In this document: positions 1 through 7,814 of the stretch, one piece after another
How the letters are laid out: every line of letters starts with the position of its first letter
How positions within the stretch are numbered: position 1 is the first letter of the stretch
Source: Ruegeria denitrificans
Lineage (GTDB): Bacteria > Pseudomonadota > Alphaproteobacteria > Rhodobacterales > Rhodobacteraceae
Assembly (NCBI RefSeq): GCF_001458295.1
Contig: NZ_CYUD01000022.1
Span: forward strand, 1-38,203
Length of the DNA stretch: 38,203 nucleotides
Reading direction: 5' to 3'
The notes under the pieces: model-generated
What the model saw: the letters and a program-made list of their open reading frames with translations, nothing else
What the model was told of the DNA's origin: nothing
The model's database searches: none
Position numbers and translations under genes: made by a program

Positions 1-209
1 ACCCGCTGAAAAACGCCCCCCACACGGTGCGCGATCTGGTCGGCGACTGGGACCGACCCTACAGCCGCGAACAGGCCTGCTTCCCGCCGGGATCGATGGG
101 CGTCGACAAATACTGGTCCCCCGTCAACCGCGTCGACAACGCATACGGTGACCGAAACCTCGTCTGCACATGCCCCCCAATGGACGCATACGCAGACGCA
201 GCCGAGTAA
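1..209 (+). CDS. gcvP: Glycine dehydrogenase (glycine cleavage P-protein), C-terminal end only
   Basis: The left edge cuts this gene, so only about the last 69 codons are present (reading frame begins at base 3, stop TAA at 207-209). The tail carries the very conserved end of the P-protein: an RDLVGDWDRPYSREQACFP block, then VDKYWSPVNRVDNAYGDRN and a final CTCPP. GcvP is the PLP-dependent decarboxylase of the glycine cleavage system and passes an aminomethyl group to the lipoyl H-protein in the cytoplasm. The rest of the gcv operon would lie to the left. It is followed by a terminator, so transcription of the gcv unit ends here, before the serine genes. Identification is from conserved family sequence; the PLP lysine is outside the window. 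Confidence 0.93.
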   Translation, partial: PLKNAPHTVRDLVGDWDRPYSREQACFPPGSMGVDKYWSPVNRVDNAYGDRNLVCTCPPMDAYADAAE

Positions 210-215
210 ATCACC

Positions 216-247
216 AAAACCTCGCCGAAGATTTTGGCGGGGTTTTT
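216..247 (+). terminator. Rho-independent terminator after gcvP
   Basis: The stem aaaacctcgcc (216-226) pairs with ggcggggtttt (236-246), with one G-T pair, around a nine-base loop and runs into a T tract. It starts seven bases after the gcvP stop codon. Confidence 0.85.
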
Positions 248-339
248 CGCCAATAGGAAACCTGTGTTCCAAATTGCGCACCCTTCCTGTGTCGTTTTCT
301 GCGGATGAACGGTCTTTTTTGCTTGCTGCATCTGCGAAG

Positions 340-406
340 GCCTCATACCCCTGTCCGTGGGACACCCCTCCCCAACGAGGGGCGTGTATCTGGAAGGGTA
401 ATACAC
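340..406 (+). ncRNA. serC-type leader RNA (cis-regulatory hairpins upstream of serC)
   Basis: Three consecutive hairpins fill the space before serC. tgtcc (352-356) pairs with ggaca (360-364). cccctc (365-370) pairs with gagggg (377-382). gtgtat (384-389) pairs with atacac (401-406), which ends one base before the ATG. The loop of the last hairpin holds the Shine-Dalgarno sequence ggaaggg, so folding would hide the ribosome-binding site. A conserved structure of this kind, the serC motif, has been described upstream of serC-serA in alphaproteobacteria; its ligand, if any, is not known to me. Pairing is visible here; assignment to that motif is by position and form. Confidence 0.75.
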
Positions 407-1561
407 ATGACTACAGAACAACCGGTCACGCGGCCGGCGAATCCGCGTTTTTCCTCGGGCCCCTGCGCCAAACCCCCCACATTTGATCTGTCCAAACTGG
501 CCGATGCCGCGTTGGGTCGGTCGCACCGTGCCGCTGTCGGCAAGGACAAGCTGAAGGCAGCCATCGAAGGCACGCGTGAAGTGCTGGGCATTCCGGCGGA
601 TTACAAGATCGGCATTGTTCCCGCCTCGGACACCGGCGCGGTTGAGATGGCACTGTGGTCATTGCTGGGCGAACGCAAGGTCGAAATGCTGGCGTGGGAA
701 AGCTTTGGGTCCGGCTGGGTGACCGACGTGGTCAAACAGCTGAAGATCGACGCCGAGGTGAAAACCGCCGACTACGGGCAGCTTGTCGATCTGGCTTCGA
801 TCGATTTTACCAATGACGTTGTGTTTACGTGGAATGGCACCACGTCCGGCGTGCGGGTTCCCAATGGCGACTGGATCGCGGATGACCGTCAGGGCCTGAC
901 GATCTGTGACGCAACCAGCGCAGCCTTTGCGATGAACCTGCCCTGGGACAAGCTGGATGTCACCACATTCAGCTGGCAGAAAGTGCTGGGTGGCGAGGCC
1001 GCGCATGGCATGCTGATCCTGTCGCCTCGCGCAGTGGAGCGGCTGGAAAGTTACACCCCTGCATGGCCGCTGCCGAAAATTTTCCGCCTGACCAAGGGTG
1101 GCAAACTGATTGAGGGTATCTTCACCGGAGCCACGATCAATACGCCTTCGATGCTGGCGGTAGAAGATTATCTGTTCGCGCTGGATTGGGCGCGCTCGGT
1201 CGGTGGTCTGCAGGGTTTGATCGCCCGGGCTGATGCCAATGCCGGTGCGGTGCATGCATTCTGCGCGCAAAATGACTGGATCGCCAATCTGGCCGAAGAT
1301 GCCGCGACGCAATCGAACACCTCGGTTTGTCTGAAATTCACCGACGCGCGCATTCAGGATGGCGCAGCATTCGCCAAAGCGGTGGCCAAGCGACTGGAGG
1401 CCGAGAATATCGCGCTGGATATCGGTGCCTATCGTGACGCGCCGGCGGGCCTGCGCATCTGGTGCGGCGGCACGGTCGAAACCTCGGATATTCAGGCGAT
1501 GCTGCCCTGGCTGGCCTGGGCCTTTGAGGCCGAGATCGCGGCGCAGACAGAAGCCGCCTGA
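407..1561 (+). CDS. serC: Phosphoserine aminotransferase
   Basis: SerC converts 3-phosphohydroxypyruvate and glutamate to phosphoserine and 2-oxoglutarate, the second step of serine synthesis, and can also act in PLP synthesis. The 384-residue protein is a fold-type I aminotransferase of the alphaproteobacterial/methanosarcinal SerC branch. It has an early substrate loop (RFSSGPCAKPP, about 14-24), the cofactor aspartate in ICDATSAAF (D168) and the PLP lysine in SWQKVLGG (K192). I chose the ATG at 407 over an upstream in-frame start at 305. It follows a Shine-Dalgarno at 391-397, and the extra codons would be encoded by the leader RNA. serA follows 58 bp downstream, so the two form a serine operon controlled by the leader. 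Confidence 0.95.
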   Translation: MTTEQPVTRPANPRFSSGPCAKPPTFDLSKLADAALGRSHRAAVGKDKLKAAIEGTREVLGIPADYKIGIVPASDTGAVEMALWSLLGERKVEMLAWESFGSGWVTDVVKQLKIDAEVKTADYGQLVDLASIDFTNDVVFTWNGTTSGVRVPNGDWIADDRQGLTICDATSAAFAMNLPWDKLDVTTFSWQKVLGGEAAHGMLILSPRAVERLESYTPAWPLPKIFRLTKGGKLIEGIFTGATINTPSMLAVEDYLFALDWARSVGGLQGLIARADANAGAVHAFCAQNDWIANLAEDAATQSNTSVCLKFTDARIQDGAAFAKAVAKRLEAENIALDIGAYRDAPAGLRIWCGGTVETSDIQAMLPWLAWAFEAEIAAQTEAA

Positions 1562-1619
1562 CCTTTTCCACCGGGCTGTGACTGGCCCGGACTTCCCATA
1601 CAATTCAAGGACCAGAGAT

Positions 1620-3215
1620 ATGGCCCCTAAAGTACTCGTATCCGACAAGCTCAGCGAAACGGCTGTTCAGATTTTCCGCGACCGTGGCATCGACGTGGAT
1701 TTCATGCCCGACTTGGGTAAGGACAAAGACAAATTGGCCGAGGTGATCGGCCAGTATGACGGTCTTGCCATCCGCTCGGCGACCAAGGTGACGCCGACCT
1801 TGCTGGAAAAGGCTGAGAACCTGAAAGTGATTGGTCGCGCTGGCATCGGCACAGACAATGTCGACAAAGAAGCCGCCTCGAAGAAAGGCGTGATCGTGAT
1901 GAACACGCCTTTTGGCAACATGATCACGACGGCCGAGCACGCGATTGCGATGATGTTCGCCGTGGCGCGGCAAATCCCAGAGGCCAGCACCTCGACCCAT
2001 GCGGGCAAATGGGAAAAGTCCAAGTTCATGGGGATCGAGCTGACCAACAAGACCCTCGGCGTGATCGGTGCGGGCAATATTGGTGGTATCGTTTGTGAAC
2101 GCGCGCTTGGTCTGAAGATGAAGGTCATCGCCTATGATCCCTATCTGGGCGAAGAGAAAGCCGCCAAGATGGGCGTAGAGAAAGTCGAACTGGACGAACT
2201 GCTGTCACGCGCTGATTTCATCACCCTGCACGTGCCGCTGACGGACCAGACCCGCAATATCCTGAGCCGCGAAAACCTGGCCAAGACCAAGAAAGGCGTG
2301 CGCATCGTCAACTGTGCTCGTGGTGGTCTGGTCGACGAGGACGCGCTGTCCGAGGCGCTGCAATCCGGTCATGTGGCCGGTGCGGCCTTTGACGTGTTCA
2401 GCGAGGAACCGGCCAAGGAAAACGCCCTGTTCAACCTGCCCAACGTGGTCTGCACGCCGCACCTTGGCGCGGCCACGACCGAAGCGCAGGAGAACGTGGC
2501 GCTGCAGGTGGCCGAGCAGATCTCAAACTATCTGCTGACGGGTGCTGTGGAAAATGCGCTGAACATGCCCAGCGTCACCGCCGAAGAAGCTAAGATCATG
2601 GGCCCATGGATCAAGCTGGCCGGTCATCTGGGCAGTTTCATCGGCCAGATGACGGATGAGCCGATCAAGGCGATCAACATCCTCTATGACGGTGTTGCGT
2701 CCGAGATGAATCTGGCGGCGCTGAACTGCTCGGTCGTCGCGGGGATTATGAAAAAGTTCAACCCCGAGGTGAACATGGTCTCGGCCCCGGTCGTCGCCAA
2801 AGAACGCGGCATCCAAATCTCGACCACCAATCAGGACAAGTCCGGTGCGTTCGAAGGCTATATCAAAGTGACCGTGGTGACTGAAAAGCGCGAACGGTCG
2901 ATCGGCGGCACTGTCTTCAGCGACGGCAAGCCGCGTTTCATCCAAATCAAGGGGATCAATATCGAGGCCGAGGTGGGCGCGCATATGCTCTATACCACCA
3001 ACGAGGATGTGCCGGGCATCATCGGAGCGCTGGGTCAGACCATGGGTGACAATGACGTCAACATCGCTAACTTTACCCTTGGCCGGTCCGAGGCCGGGGG
3101 CGAGGCCATCGCGTTGCTTTACGTGGACGAACCCGTTCCGGCCGAGGCGCGTGCCAAGCTGGCGGAAACCGGTCTGTTCACCCAGATCAAACCACTGGAG
3201 TTTGACGTTGCTTAA
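1620..3215 (+). CDS. serA: D-3-phosphoglycerate dehydrogenase
   Basis: SerA oxidises 3-phosphoglycerate to 3-phosphohydroxypyruvate with NAD+, the committed step of serine synthesis. The 531 residues match the long form of the enzyme. There is an N-terminal substrate domain, the NAD-binding motif GVIGAGNIGG (about 147-156), catalytic R234 (CARGG), E263 (FSEEP) and H281 (TPHLG). An intervening domain follows, then a C-terminal ACT domain (about 455-531, MLYTTNEDVPGIIGALG), typical of serine-feedback or structural regulation. The ATG at 1620 follows a caaggaccagag ribosome site and begins the typical MAPKVLVSDKLS start; an open frame runs further upstream but only inside serC. The neighbour serC uses its product. 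Confidence 0.97.
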   Translation: MAPKVLVSDKLSETAVQIFRDRGIDVDFMPDLGKDKDKLAEVIGQYDGLAIRSATKVTPTLLEKAENLKVIGRAGIGTDNVDKEAASKKGVIVMNTPFGNMITTAEHAIAMMFAVARQIPEASTSTHAGKWEKSKFMGIELTNKTLGVIGAGNIGGIVCERALGLKMKVIAYDPYLGEEKAAKMGVEKVELDELLSRADFITLHVPLTDQTRNILSRENLAKTKKGVRIVNCARGGLVDEDALSEALQSGHVAGAAFDVFSEEPAKENALFNLPNVVCTPHLGAATTEAQENVALQVAEQISNYLLTGAVENALNMPSVTAEEAKIMGPWIKLAGHLGSFIGQMTDEPIKAINILYDGVASEMNLAALNCSVVAGIMKKFNPEVNMVSAPVVAKERGIQISTTNQDKSGAFEGYIKVTVVTEKRERSIGGTVFSDGKPRFIQIKGINIEAEVGAHMLYTTNEDVPGIIGALGQTMGDNDVNIANFTLGRSEAGGEAIALLYVDEPVPAEARAKLAETGLFTQIKPLEFDVA

Positions 3216-3244
3216 GCTGCGGCGCTGACTTGGTGACTCATTCG

Positions 3245-3276
3245 ATGCCCGCGCATACAAAAGCGCGGGCATTATC
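3245..3276 (+). terminator. Terminator of the serC-serA operon
   Basis: A perfect 10-bp stem, atgcccgcgc (3245-3254) with gcgcgggcat (3263-3272), closes the loop atacaaaa and is followed by tatctttt. It begins 30 bp past the serA stop. Confidence 0.88.
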
Positions 3277-3335
3277 TTTTGCGCAGCTAGGTTTTGCGTC
3301 ACAAGTAGGGGCAAACCGGCCACCAAGGACACGCT

Positions 3336-4073
3336 ATGACAAATCTGATCTACGCCGTCGGTGACCTGCACGGTCAGGTTGCGGAATTTGAACGCGCACT
3401 GTCGCTGATCGAACACGATGGCGGTCCAAACGCACGTATCGTGTTCCTAGGCGATTACATCGACCGCGGCCCCGACAGCCGAGGCCTGATCGAACGGCTT
3501 ATCGAAGGCCGCGAGACCGGGCGGGACTGGATCACCCTGCTGGGAAACCACGACCGGATGTTTGCATGGTTCCTTGAGGACACTCCGCGGCATGATCCGC
3601 ATTTGCTGGTGGGGTATCACTGGCTACATGAACGGCTGGGTGGGGTAGAAACGCTGCGCAGCTACGGGGTCGAGTTCGAGGAAAGAATACGGTTGGAAGA
3701 TCTTCACCGCATAGCGCGGTCGGCGGTGCCGTTATCACACAGAACCTTCCTGCGCGATCTTAGTTTGATGCATCAGACGCCCGAACTGGCTTTTGTACAT
3801 GCAGGAATCCGGCCCGGTATCTCGCTGAGCGAGCAGAACGCGAATGATCTGGTGTGGATTCGGCAGTCGTTTCACAACCATTCCGGCCAGCATCCGAAAC
3901 TGATCGTCCATGGCCATACACCGGTGGATCGTGCCACGCACTATGGAAATCGCATCAATCTGGACACGGGTGCGGGCTATGGTTGTGCAGCAGGCGTGGC
4001 TGTTTTTGAAGGCAGCCAATGCTGGCTTCTGACCGAAGCCGGGCGTGTTCTTCTGGAGCCTAAGCCTTCTTAA
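3336..4073 (+). CDS. Metallophosphoesterase of the Ser/Thr protein phosphatase (PPP-like) family
   Basis: This is a 245-residue calcineurin-like phosphoesterase. The metal-site motifs appear in canonical order: GDLHG (about 9-13), GDYIDRGPDS (about 39-48) and GNHDRMF (about 70-76). A later HAGIRPG and a HGHTPVD near 197-203 supply further metal-binding histidines. Bacterial relatives act on phosphoproteins or diadenosine polyphosphates; the substrate cannot be read from the sequence. A ribosome site aagga lies at 3325-3329. It stands alone after the serA terminator, and its last 14 bp overlap the 3' end of matB on the other strand, so the two genes are convergent. Confidence 0.88.
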   Translation: MTNLIYAVGDLHGQVAEFERALSLIEHDGGPNARIVFLGDYIDRGPDSRGLIERLIEGRETGRDWITLLGNHDRMFAWFLEDTPRHDPHLLVGYHWLHERLGGVETLRSYGVEFEERIRLEDLHRIARSAVPLSHRTFLRDLSLMHQTPELAFVHAGIRPGISLSEQNANDLVWIRQSFHNHSGQHPKLIVHGHTPVDRATHYGNRINLDTGAGYGCAAGVAVFEGSQCWLLTEAGRVLLEPKPS

Positions 4074-5577
4074 ACAGGTCTTTGTAGTCCTCACGCAGGA
4101 TATTCTTTTGCACTTTGCCCATCGTGTTGCGGGGCAGTGCGTCCAGCACGATCAGCTTGCGGGGATGTTTGAACCGGGCCAGCGTGTTTTGGACGTTGGA
4201 CAGGATAGCCTCGGGGTCCAGCGTATTACCCGGCTCGGGCACCAGAATGCCAACAGGGGTTTCGCCGAAATCCGGGTGTGAGACGCCAATCACGGCGCTT
4301 TCCAGCACACCGGGTTGGTCATCCAGCACCAGTTCGACCTCTTTGGGGTAAATGTTGTAACCGCCCGAGATGATCAGGTCCTTGCCGCGTCCGACAATGT
4401 GGACATACCCGTCCGCATCCACGCGCCCCAGATCGCCGGTGATGAAAAAGCCATCCTCGCGCAGTTCGGCGGCGGTTTTTTCGGGCATTTGCCAATAGCC
4501 CTCAAATACGTTGGGTCCGCGTACCTCAAGCATGCCTATCTCGCCCTGCGGCAGGTCTGCGCCGGTTTCGGGGTCGGTCACCTTCAGCTCGATATCGGGC
4601 AGCGGGAAGCCCACCGTGCCCGCACGACGTTCGCCGTCATAGGGGTTCGAGGTGGTCATGTTGGTCTCGGTCATGCCGTAACGTTCCAGGATGCGGTGGC
4701 CGGTACGGGCCTCGAACCGCTCATGGGTTTCGCTCAGCATCGGCGCCGAACCTGAAGTGAACAGCCGCATATGCCGGGTCAGATCGCCGGTGAACCGGTC
4801 ATCGTCCAGCAGGCGGGTGTAGAAGGTCGGAACCCCCATCATCGAGGTGGCCTGCGGCAACAGTCGCAAAATATCCTCAGCATCGAACTTGGGCAGAAAG
4901 ATCATTGACCCGCCCGCGGCCAGCACCACATTCGTCGCCACGAACAACCCGTGTGTGTGAAAAATCGGCAGCGCATGCAGCAGCACGTCATCTGCCATAA
5001 ACCGCCATTCTTGCGCCAGCATTTCGGCGTTTGATAGCAGGTTGTCCTGTGTCAGCATCGCCCCCTTGGACCGCCCCGTGGTGCCCGAGGTATAGAGGAA
5101 CGCGGCCAGATCCTCTTCGTCGCGGCGGACCGGTTCAAACGCGGGCAACATTCCCAGTGCCCGGCGCATCAAGCTGCCTGACCCGTCGGCGTTCAGCGTC
5201 TCTAACCGGGCGTCCTGGGCGGTGGCGATGGGGACCAGCCCCTCTTGCTTTGCGGCGTCACAGACAACCAGTTTTGCGCCGCTGTTTTCGATGAAATATT
5301 GCAGTTCAGCCGTGGTGTAGCCGGTGTTCAGCGGCAAAAAGATCAACCCGGTCTGCACACAGGCAGCATAAAGCGCCAAAGCCTGGGGAGACTTTTCCAC
5401 TTGCACGGCCACCCGTTCGCCGGGCTCAAGCTCATACCCGGTCAGGGCATTGGCGATCTGCGAGGACATGTCGAGAAAATCGGCATGGGTTAGAGTTTGA
5501 CCATCAGGAAGATGCAGGAACGGCGTGTGTTTGCCCGCGTGAATGCCAAACAGTCGGTCGTATAGCGGGTTGCCCAT
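4060..5577 (-). CDS. matB: Malonyl-CoA synthetase (MatB-type acyl-CoA ligase)
   Basis: This member of the ANL superfamily makes malonyl-CoA from malonate, CoA and ATP through an acyl-adenylate. The 505 residues contain the AMP-binding P-loop LYTSGTTGRSKG (161-172), ALPIFHTHGLF, ERYGMTETNM, ITGDLG and GRGKDLIISGGYNIYPKE. The C-terminal catalytic lysine is in NTMGKVQKN (K488). Overall similarity to rhizobial and rhodopseudomonad MatB is strong, including the MRLFTSGSAP and MTTSNPYDG blocks. A ribosome site gaggaaag precedes the ATG. Malonyl-CoA decarboxylase and a malonate transporter, common MatB partners, are not next to it. It may salvage free malonate for fatty acid synthesis. Substrate is inferred from family resemblance. 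Confidence 0.9.
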   Translation of the reverse strand: MGNPLYDRLFGIHAGKHTPFLHLPDGQTLTHADFLDMSSQIANALTGYELEPGERVAVQVEKSPQALALYAACVQTGLIFLPLNTGYTTAELQYFIENSGAKLVVCDAAKQEGLVPIATAQDARLETLNADGSGSLMRRALGMLPAFEPVRRDEEDLAAFLYTSGTTGRSKGAMLTQDNLLSNAEMLAQEWRFMADDVLLHALPIFHTHGLFVATNVVLAAGGSMIFLPKFDAEDILRLLPQATSMMGVPTFYTRLLDDDRFTGDLTRHMRLFTSGSAPMLSETHERFEARTGHRILERYGMTETNMTTSNPYDGERRAGTVGFPLPDIELKVTDPETGADLPQGEIGMLEVRGPNVFEGYWQMPEKTAAELREDGFFITGDLGRVDADGYVHIVGRGKDLIISGGYNIYPKEVELVLDDQPGVLESAVIGVSHPDFGETPVGILVPEPGNTLDPEAILSNVQNTLARFKHPRKLIVLDALPRNTMGKVQKNILREDYKDLFKKA

Positions 5578-5659
5578 TTCGTCTTTCCTCTGCGCCTGCT
5601 CAATCCCGGGTGAATCTGTATCGGATTGGGTAGGGGGTAAAGAGAAATCCGGATGCGGC

Positions 5660-6364
5660 TTAGAATTGCGTAGTCATGCGGTACCCAGCGGCAAAGAACA
5701 TCTTGGCAAAGGTTACTGGCTGACCCTGCAACCAAGTGATCCGTTCACCGGTAAAGACTGGTTCCCCTTCAGGCACGTCCAGGAATCCAGCGATTGTCGC
5801 ATCGGCACGGCTGGCCAGAAAGCTGAGCTCGACATTGGTGAATGGTACGGTCTGGATCAGCCACTCATTCGGCCCGATCTGTGAGAAATCCGCCTGTTTC
5901 ACCTGCGGGACCGAGGCCGGAACGATCCAGCGATCCTCATACTGAAACGGCGTGTTGCCGTTAAAATGCATACAGCGCACATGCATCACGTTTTGTCCCG
6001 ACGACAGAGCCAAACGAGCGCTTAGCCATTCAGGAGCAATCTCTAACTTGGAGGATACCAGCGCATAGCGGTAGGTGCCGCCCATCGCTTCCACCTCGTC
6101 CCGGACCATGGGGATGGTGAAGCGGGCCTGTCGCTGCGGCGCGCTCAGCACCCGGGTTCCTGCTTTGCGACGGCGTTCCAGATACCCCTCATCCGCCAGT
6201 TCCCGCAGGGCCCGGTTCACGGTGGTGCGGGTGCAGGAAAACTCGACCGCCAGGTCTTGTTCGTTTGGCAGCAGAGAGTCTGGCTGCCATTCGCCCGAGC
6301 GGATACGCGACAGAACGGTTATCTTGATGTCTTTGTAGCTAGTGGTGTCGCTGGACTGGGGCAT
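5660..6364 (-). CDS. hutC: HutC, GntR-family repressor of histidine utilisation
   Basis: The 234-residue protein has an N-terminal winged helix (about 8-75, with LLPNEQDLAVEFSCTRTTVNRAL as the recognition region) and a C-terminal UTRA ligand domain. This is the arrangement of the HutC/FarR subfamily, where urocanate is the usual inducer. The start chosen is the ATG at 6364, preceded by aaaggaacaagc on the minus strand. A longer frame to 6442 would run into hutF and lacks similarity. It lies 13 bp after hutF in the same direction, so it is probably cotranscribed with hutF and controls its own synthesis. The name rests on the domains plus its place in a complete hut locus. Confidence 0.93.
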   Translation of the reverse strand: MPQSSDTTSYKDIKITVLSRIRSGEWQPDSLLPNEQDLAVEFSCTRTTVNRALRELADEGYLERRRKAGTRVLSAPQRQARFTIPMVRDEVEAMGGTYRYALVSSKLEIAPEWLSARLALSSGQNVMHVRCMHFNGNTPFQYEDRWIVPASVPQVKQADFSQIGPNEWLIQTVPFTNVELSFLASRADATIAGFLDVPEGEPVFTGERITWLQGQPVTFAKMFFAAGYRMTTQF

Positions 6365-6377
6365 AGTGCTTGTTCCT

Positions 6378-7733
6378 TTAGACCGAGGCCAGCAGGCCCG
6401 CAATTGCGGATTTGTAAGCGGGAATGATCTGATCACGCGCAACGTGGCGGCCCTGTTTCACCATATGTCGCCCGGCTGACCACAAGTCGGTGACAAGCCC
6501 GTCCGGGGCGGCAAAGCACAACCCGTCCAGCAATTGATCGTCCGCCAATGCGCAAAGCGTCGGGTGGGTCCGGTCGATAGCTACCAGATCGGCCAGCTTG
6601 CCCTCGGCGATCTGGCCGGCATCGCGGCCTAGGGCCTGTGCGCCACCCTGTGCAGCACCAATGTAAAGCGCATGCCCGACCGAACCTTCAGCGGGTACCA
6701 GAACTGCGCGTTGATGGTCGCGCAGACGCTGGGAATACTCCAGGGTCCGCATTTCCTCGGGCAGGGAAATCCGAATATTAGAGTCTGATCCAACACCAAA
6801 CTGTCCGTTTTCCGCGATGTAGGTCGCGCCATTGAAAATACCATCGCCTAGATTGGCCTCGGTGATCGGGCACAACCCAGCCACAGCACCGGACTGAGCC
6901 AGCGCTCGGGTTTCGACATCGGTCATATGAGTCGCATGGATCAGGCACCACCATTCGTTCACGTCTGCATTGTCTAGCAACCAAGCCACAGGACGCTGTC
7001 CCAATGCGGCCTGCACATCGGCGACTTCCTGTACTTGTTCCGCGATATGGATATGCACAGGGCCATCGGGTGTGGCCTGCAGAACTTGGGAAAGGTCGGC
7101 AGGAGAAGTCGCCCGCAAAGAATGTGGCGCTATCCCCAATATAGAGTCTGAATATGGAAGGATGGTGCGGCAATCTTCCACCAATTTTAGAAACCGAGAT
7201 ACATCATTGCCGAACCGCAACTGCCCGCCAGTCAGTGGCTCCTGCGCAACGCCGCCATAGGTATAGAGCACGGGCAAGTGTGTCAGACCGATCCCTGTCT
7301 GTTGTGCTGCACCAAAGATGCGCTGGCTCAGTTCCGAGAGTTGATCATAAGGCGCACCTCCGGGTTGGTGATGGACATAGTGGAACTCGCCGACCGAAGC
7401 ATACCCGGCCTCTTGCATCTCCATGAAAACCAGCGCGGCGATGGCTTCGATCTGCTCGGGCGTCAACCGATCCAGAAAGCGATACATCAGGTTGCGCCAT
7501 GTCCAAAAGCTCTCACGCCCGGCCATGCGGGTTTCGGTCATACCGGCCATGGCCCGTTGAAAGGCATGGCTGTGCAGGTTTGCCAATGCGGGCAACAGGA
7601 CATCCACGCGGGTGTCATTGGGCGCCGCCGGTGCCTGAGTCTGCACTCGCTCGATGCGTCCGAGGTCGATTTCTACCCGTACATCCTGAATCCACTCTGA
7701 GCCTAACAAGGCCGTTCTGGCATGAATCTGCAT
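6378..7733 (-). CDS. hutF: Formimidoylglutamate deiminase
   Basis: HutF hydrolyses N-formimino-L-glutamate to N-formyl-L-glutamate and ammonia, the fourth step of the five-step histidine pathway. It is a 451-residue amidohydrolase-superfamily enzyme. It carries the metal-binding NLHSHAFQRAMAG motif near residue 54, HIHIAEQ in the middle of the barrel, HATHMT, and a late GVGSDSN motif with the aspartate that usually binds the metal. The ATG at 7733 is preceded by ggaag at a good distance on the minus strand. ATGs further upstream would lie in the operator region. Together with hutG it commits this organism to the formylglutamate branch rather than direct HutG/FTCD conversion. Confidence 0.94.
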   Translation of the reverse strand: MQIHARTALLGSEWIQDVRVEIDLGRIERVQTQAPAAPNDTRVDVLLPALANLHSHAFQRAMAGMTETRMAGRESFWTWRNLMYRFLDRLTPEQIEAIAALVFMEMQEAGYASVGEFHYVHHQPGGAPYDQLSELSQRIFGAAQQTGIGLTHLPVLYTYGGVAQEPLTGGQLRFGNDVSRFLKLVEDCRTILPYSDSILGIAPHSLRATSPADLSQVLQATPDGPVHIHIAEQVQEVADVQAALGQRPVAWLLDNADVNEWWCLIHATHMTDVETRALAQSGAVAGLCPITEANLGDGIFNGATYIAENGQFGVGSDSNIRISLPEEMRTLEYSQRLRDHQRAVLVPAEGSVGHALYIGAAQGGAQALGRDAGQIAEGKLADLVAIDRTHPTLCALADDQLLDGLCFAAPDGLVTDLWSAGRHMVKQGRHVARDQIIPAYKSAIAGLLASV

Positions 7734-7814
7734 TTGACTTCCATAATGTGTAGACTTCATTCTTTTACACATATACATAAAAATCAAACAAGAGGGGAGC
7801 CGAAAAGAATCGCC
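7734..7814. promoter_or_regulatory. Divergent hut control region with HutC operator candidate
   Basis: These 81 bp separate hutF from hutI and must hold both promoters. The sequence gtgtagac at 7748-7755 fits the GT-N-TA-N-AC core reported for HutC-subfamily GntR operators. A 7-bp inverted repeat, atgtgta (7746-7752) and tacacat (7766-7772), has arms 20 bp apart centre to centre, about two helical turns. An additional atatacat lies at 7771-7778. The placement between the two transcription units fits a single repressor site shutting both. Operator function is inference. Confidence 0.6.

Noticed and set aside
659..1648. 329-codon minus-strand open frame opposite serC
   Set aside because: A high-GC shadow of serC; composition is Arg/Gln-rich and no domain is recognisable.
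2523..3416. 297-codon minus-strand frame opposite serA
   Set aside because: A shadow frame across the serA C-terminus and the terminator; no domain and no ribosome site.
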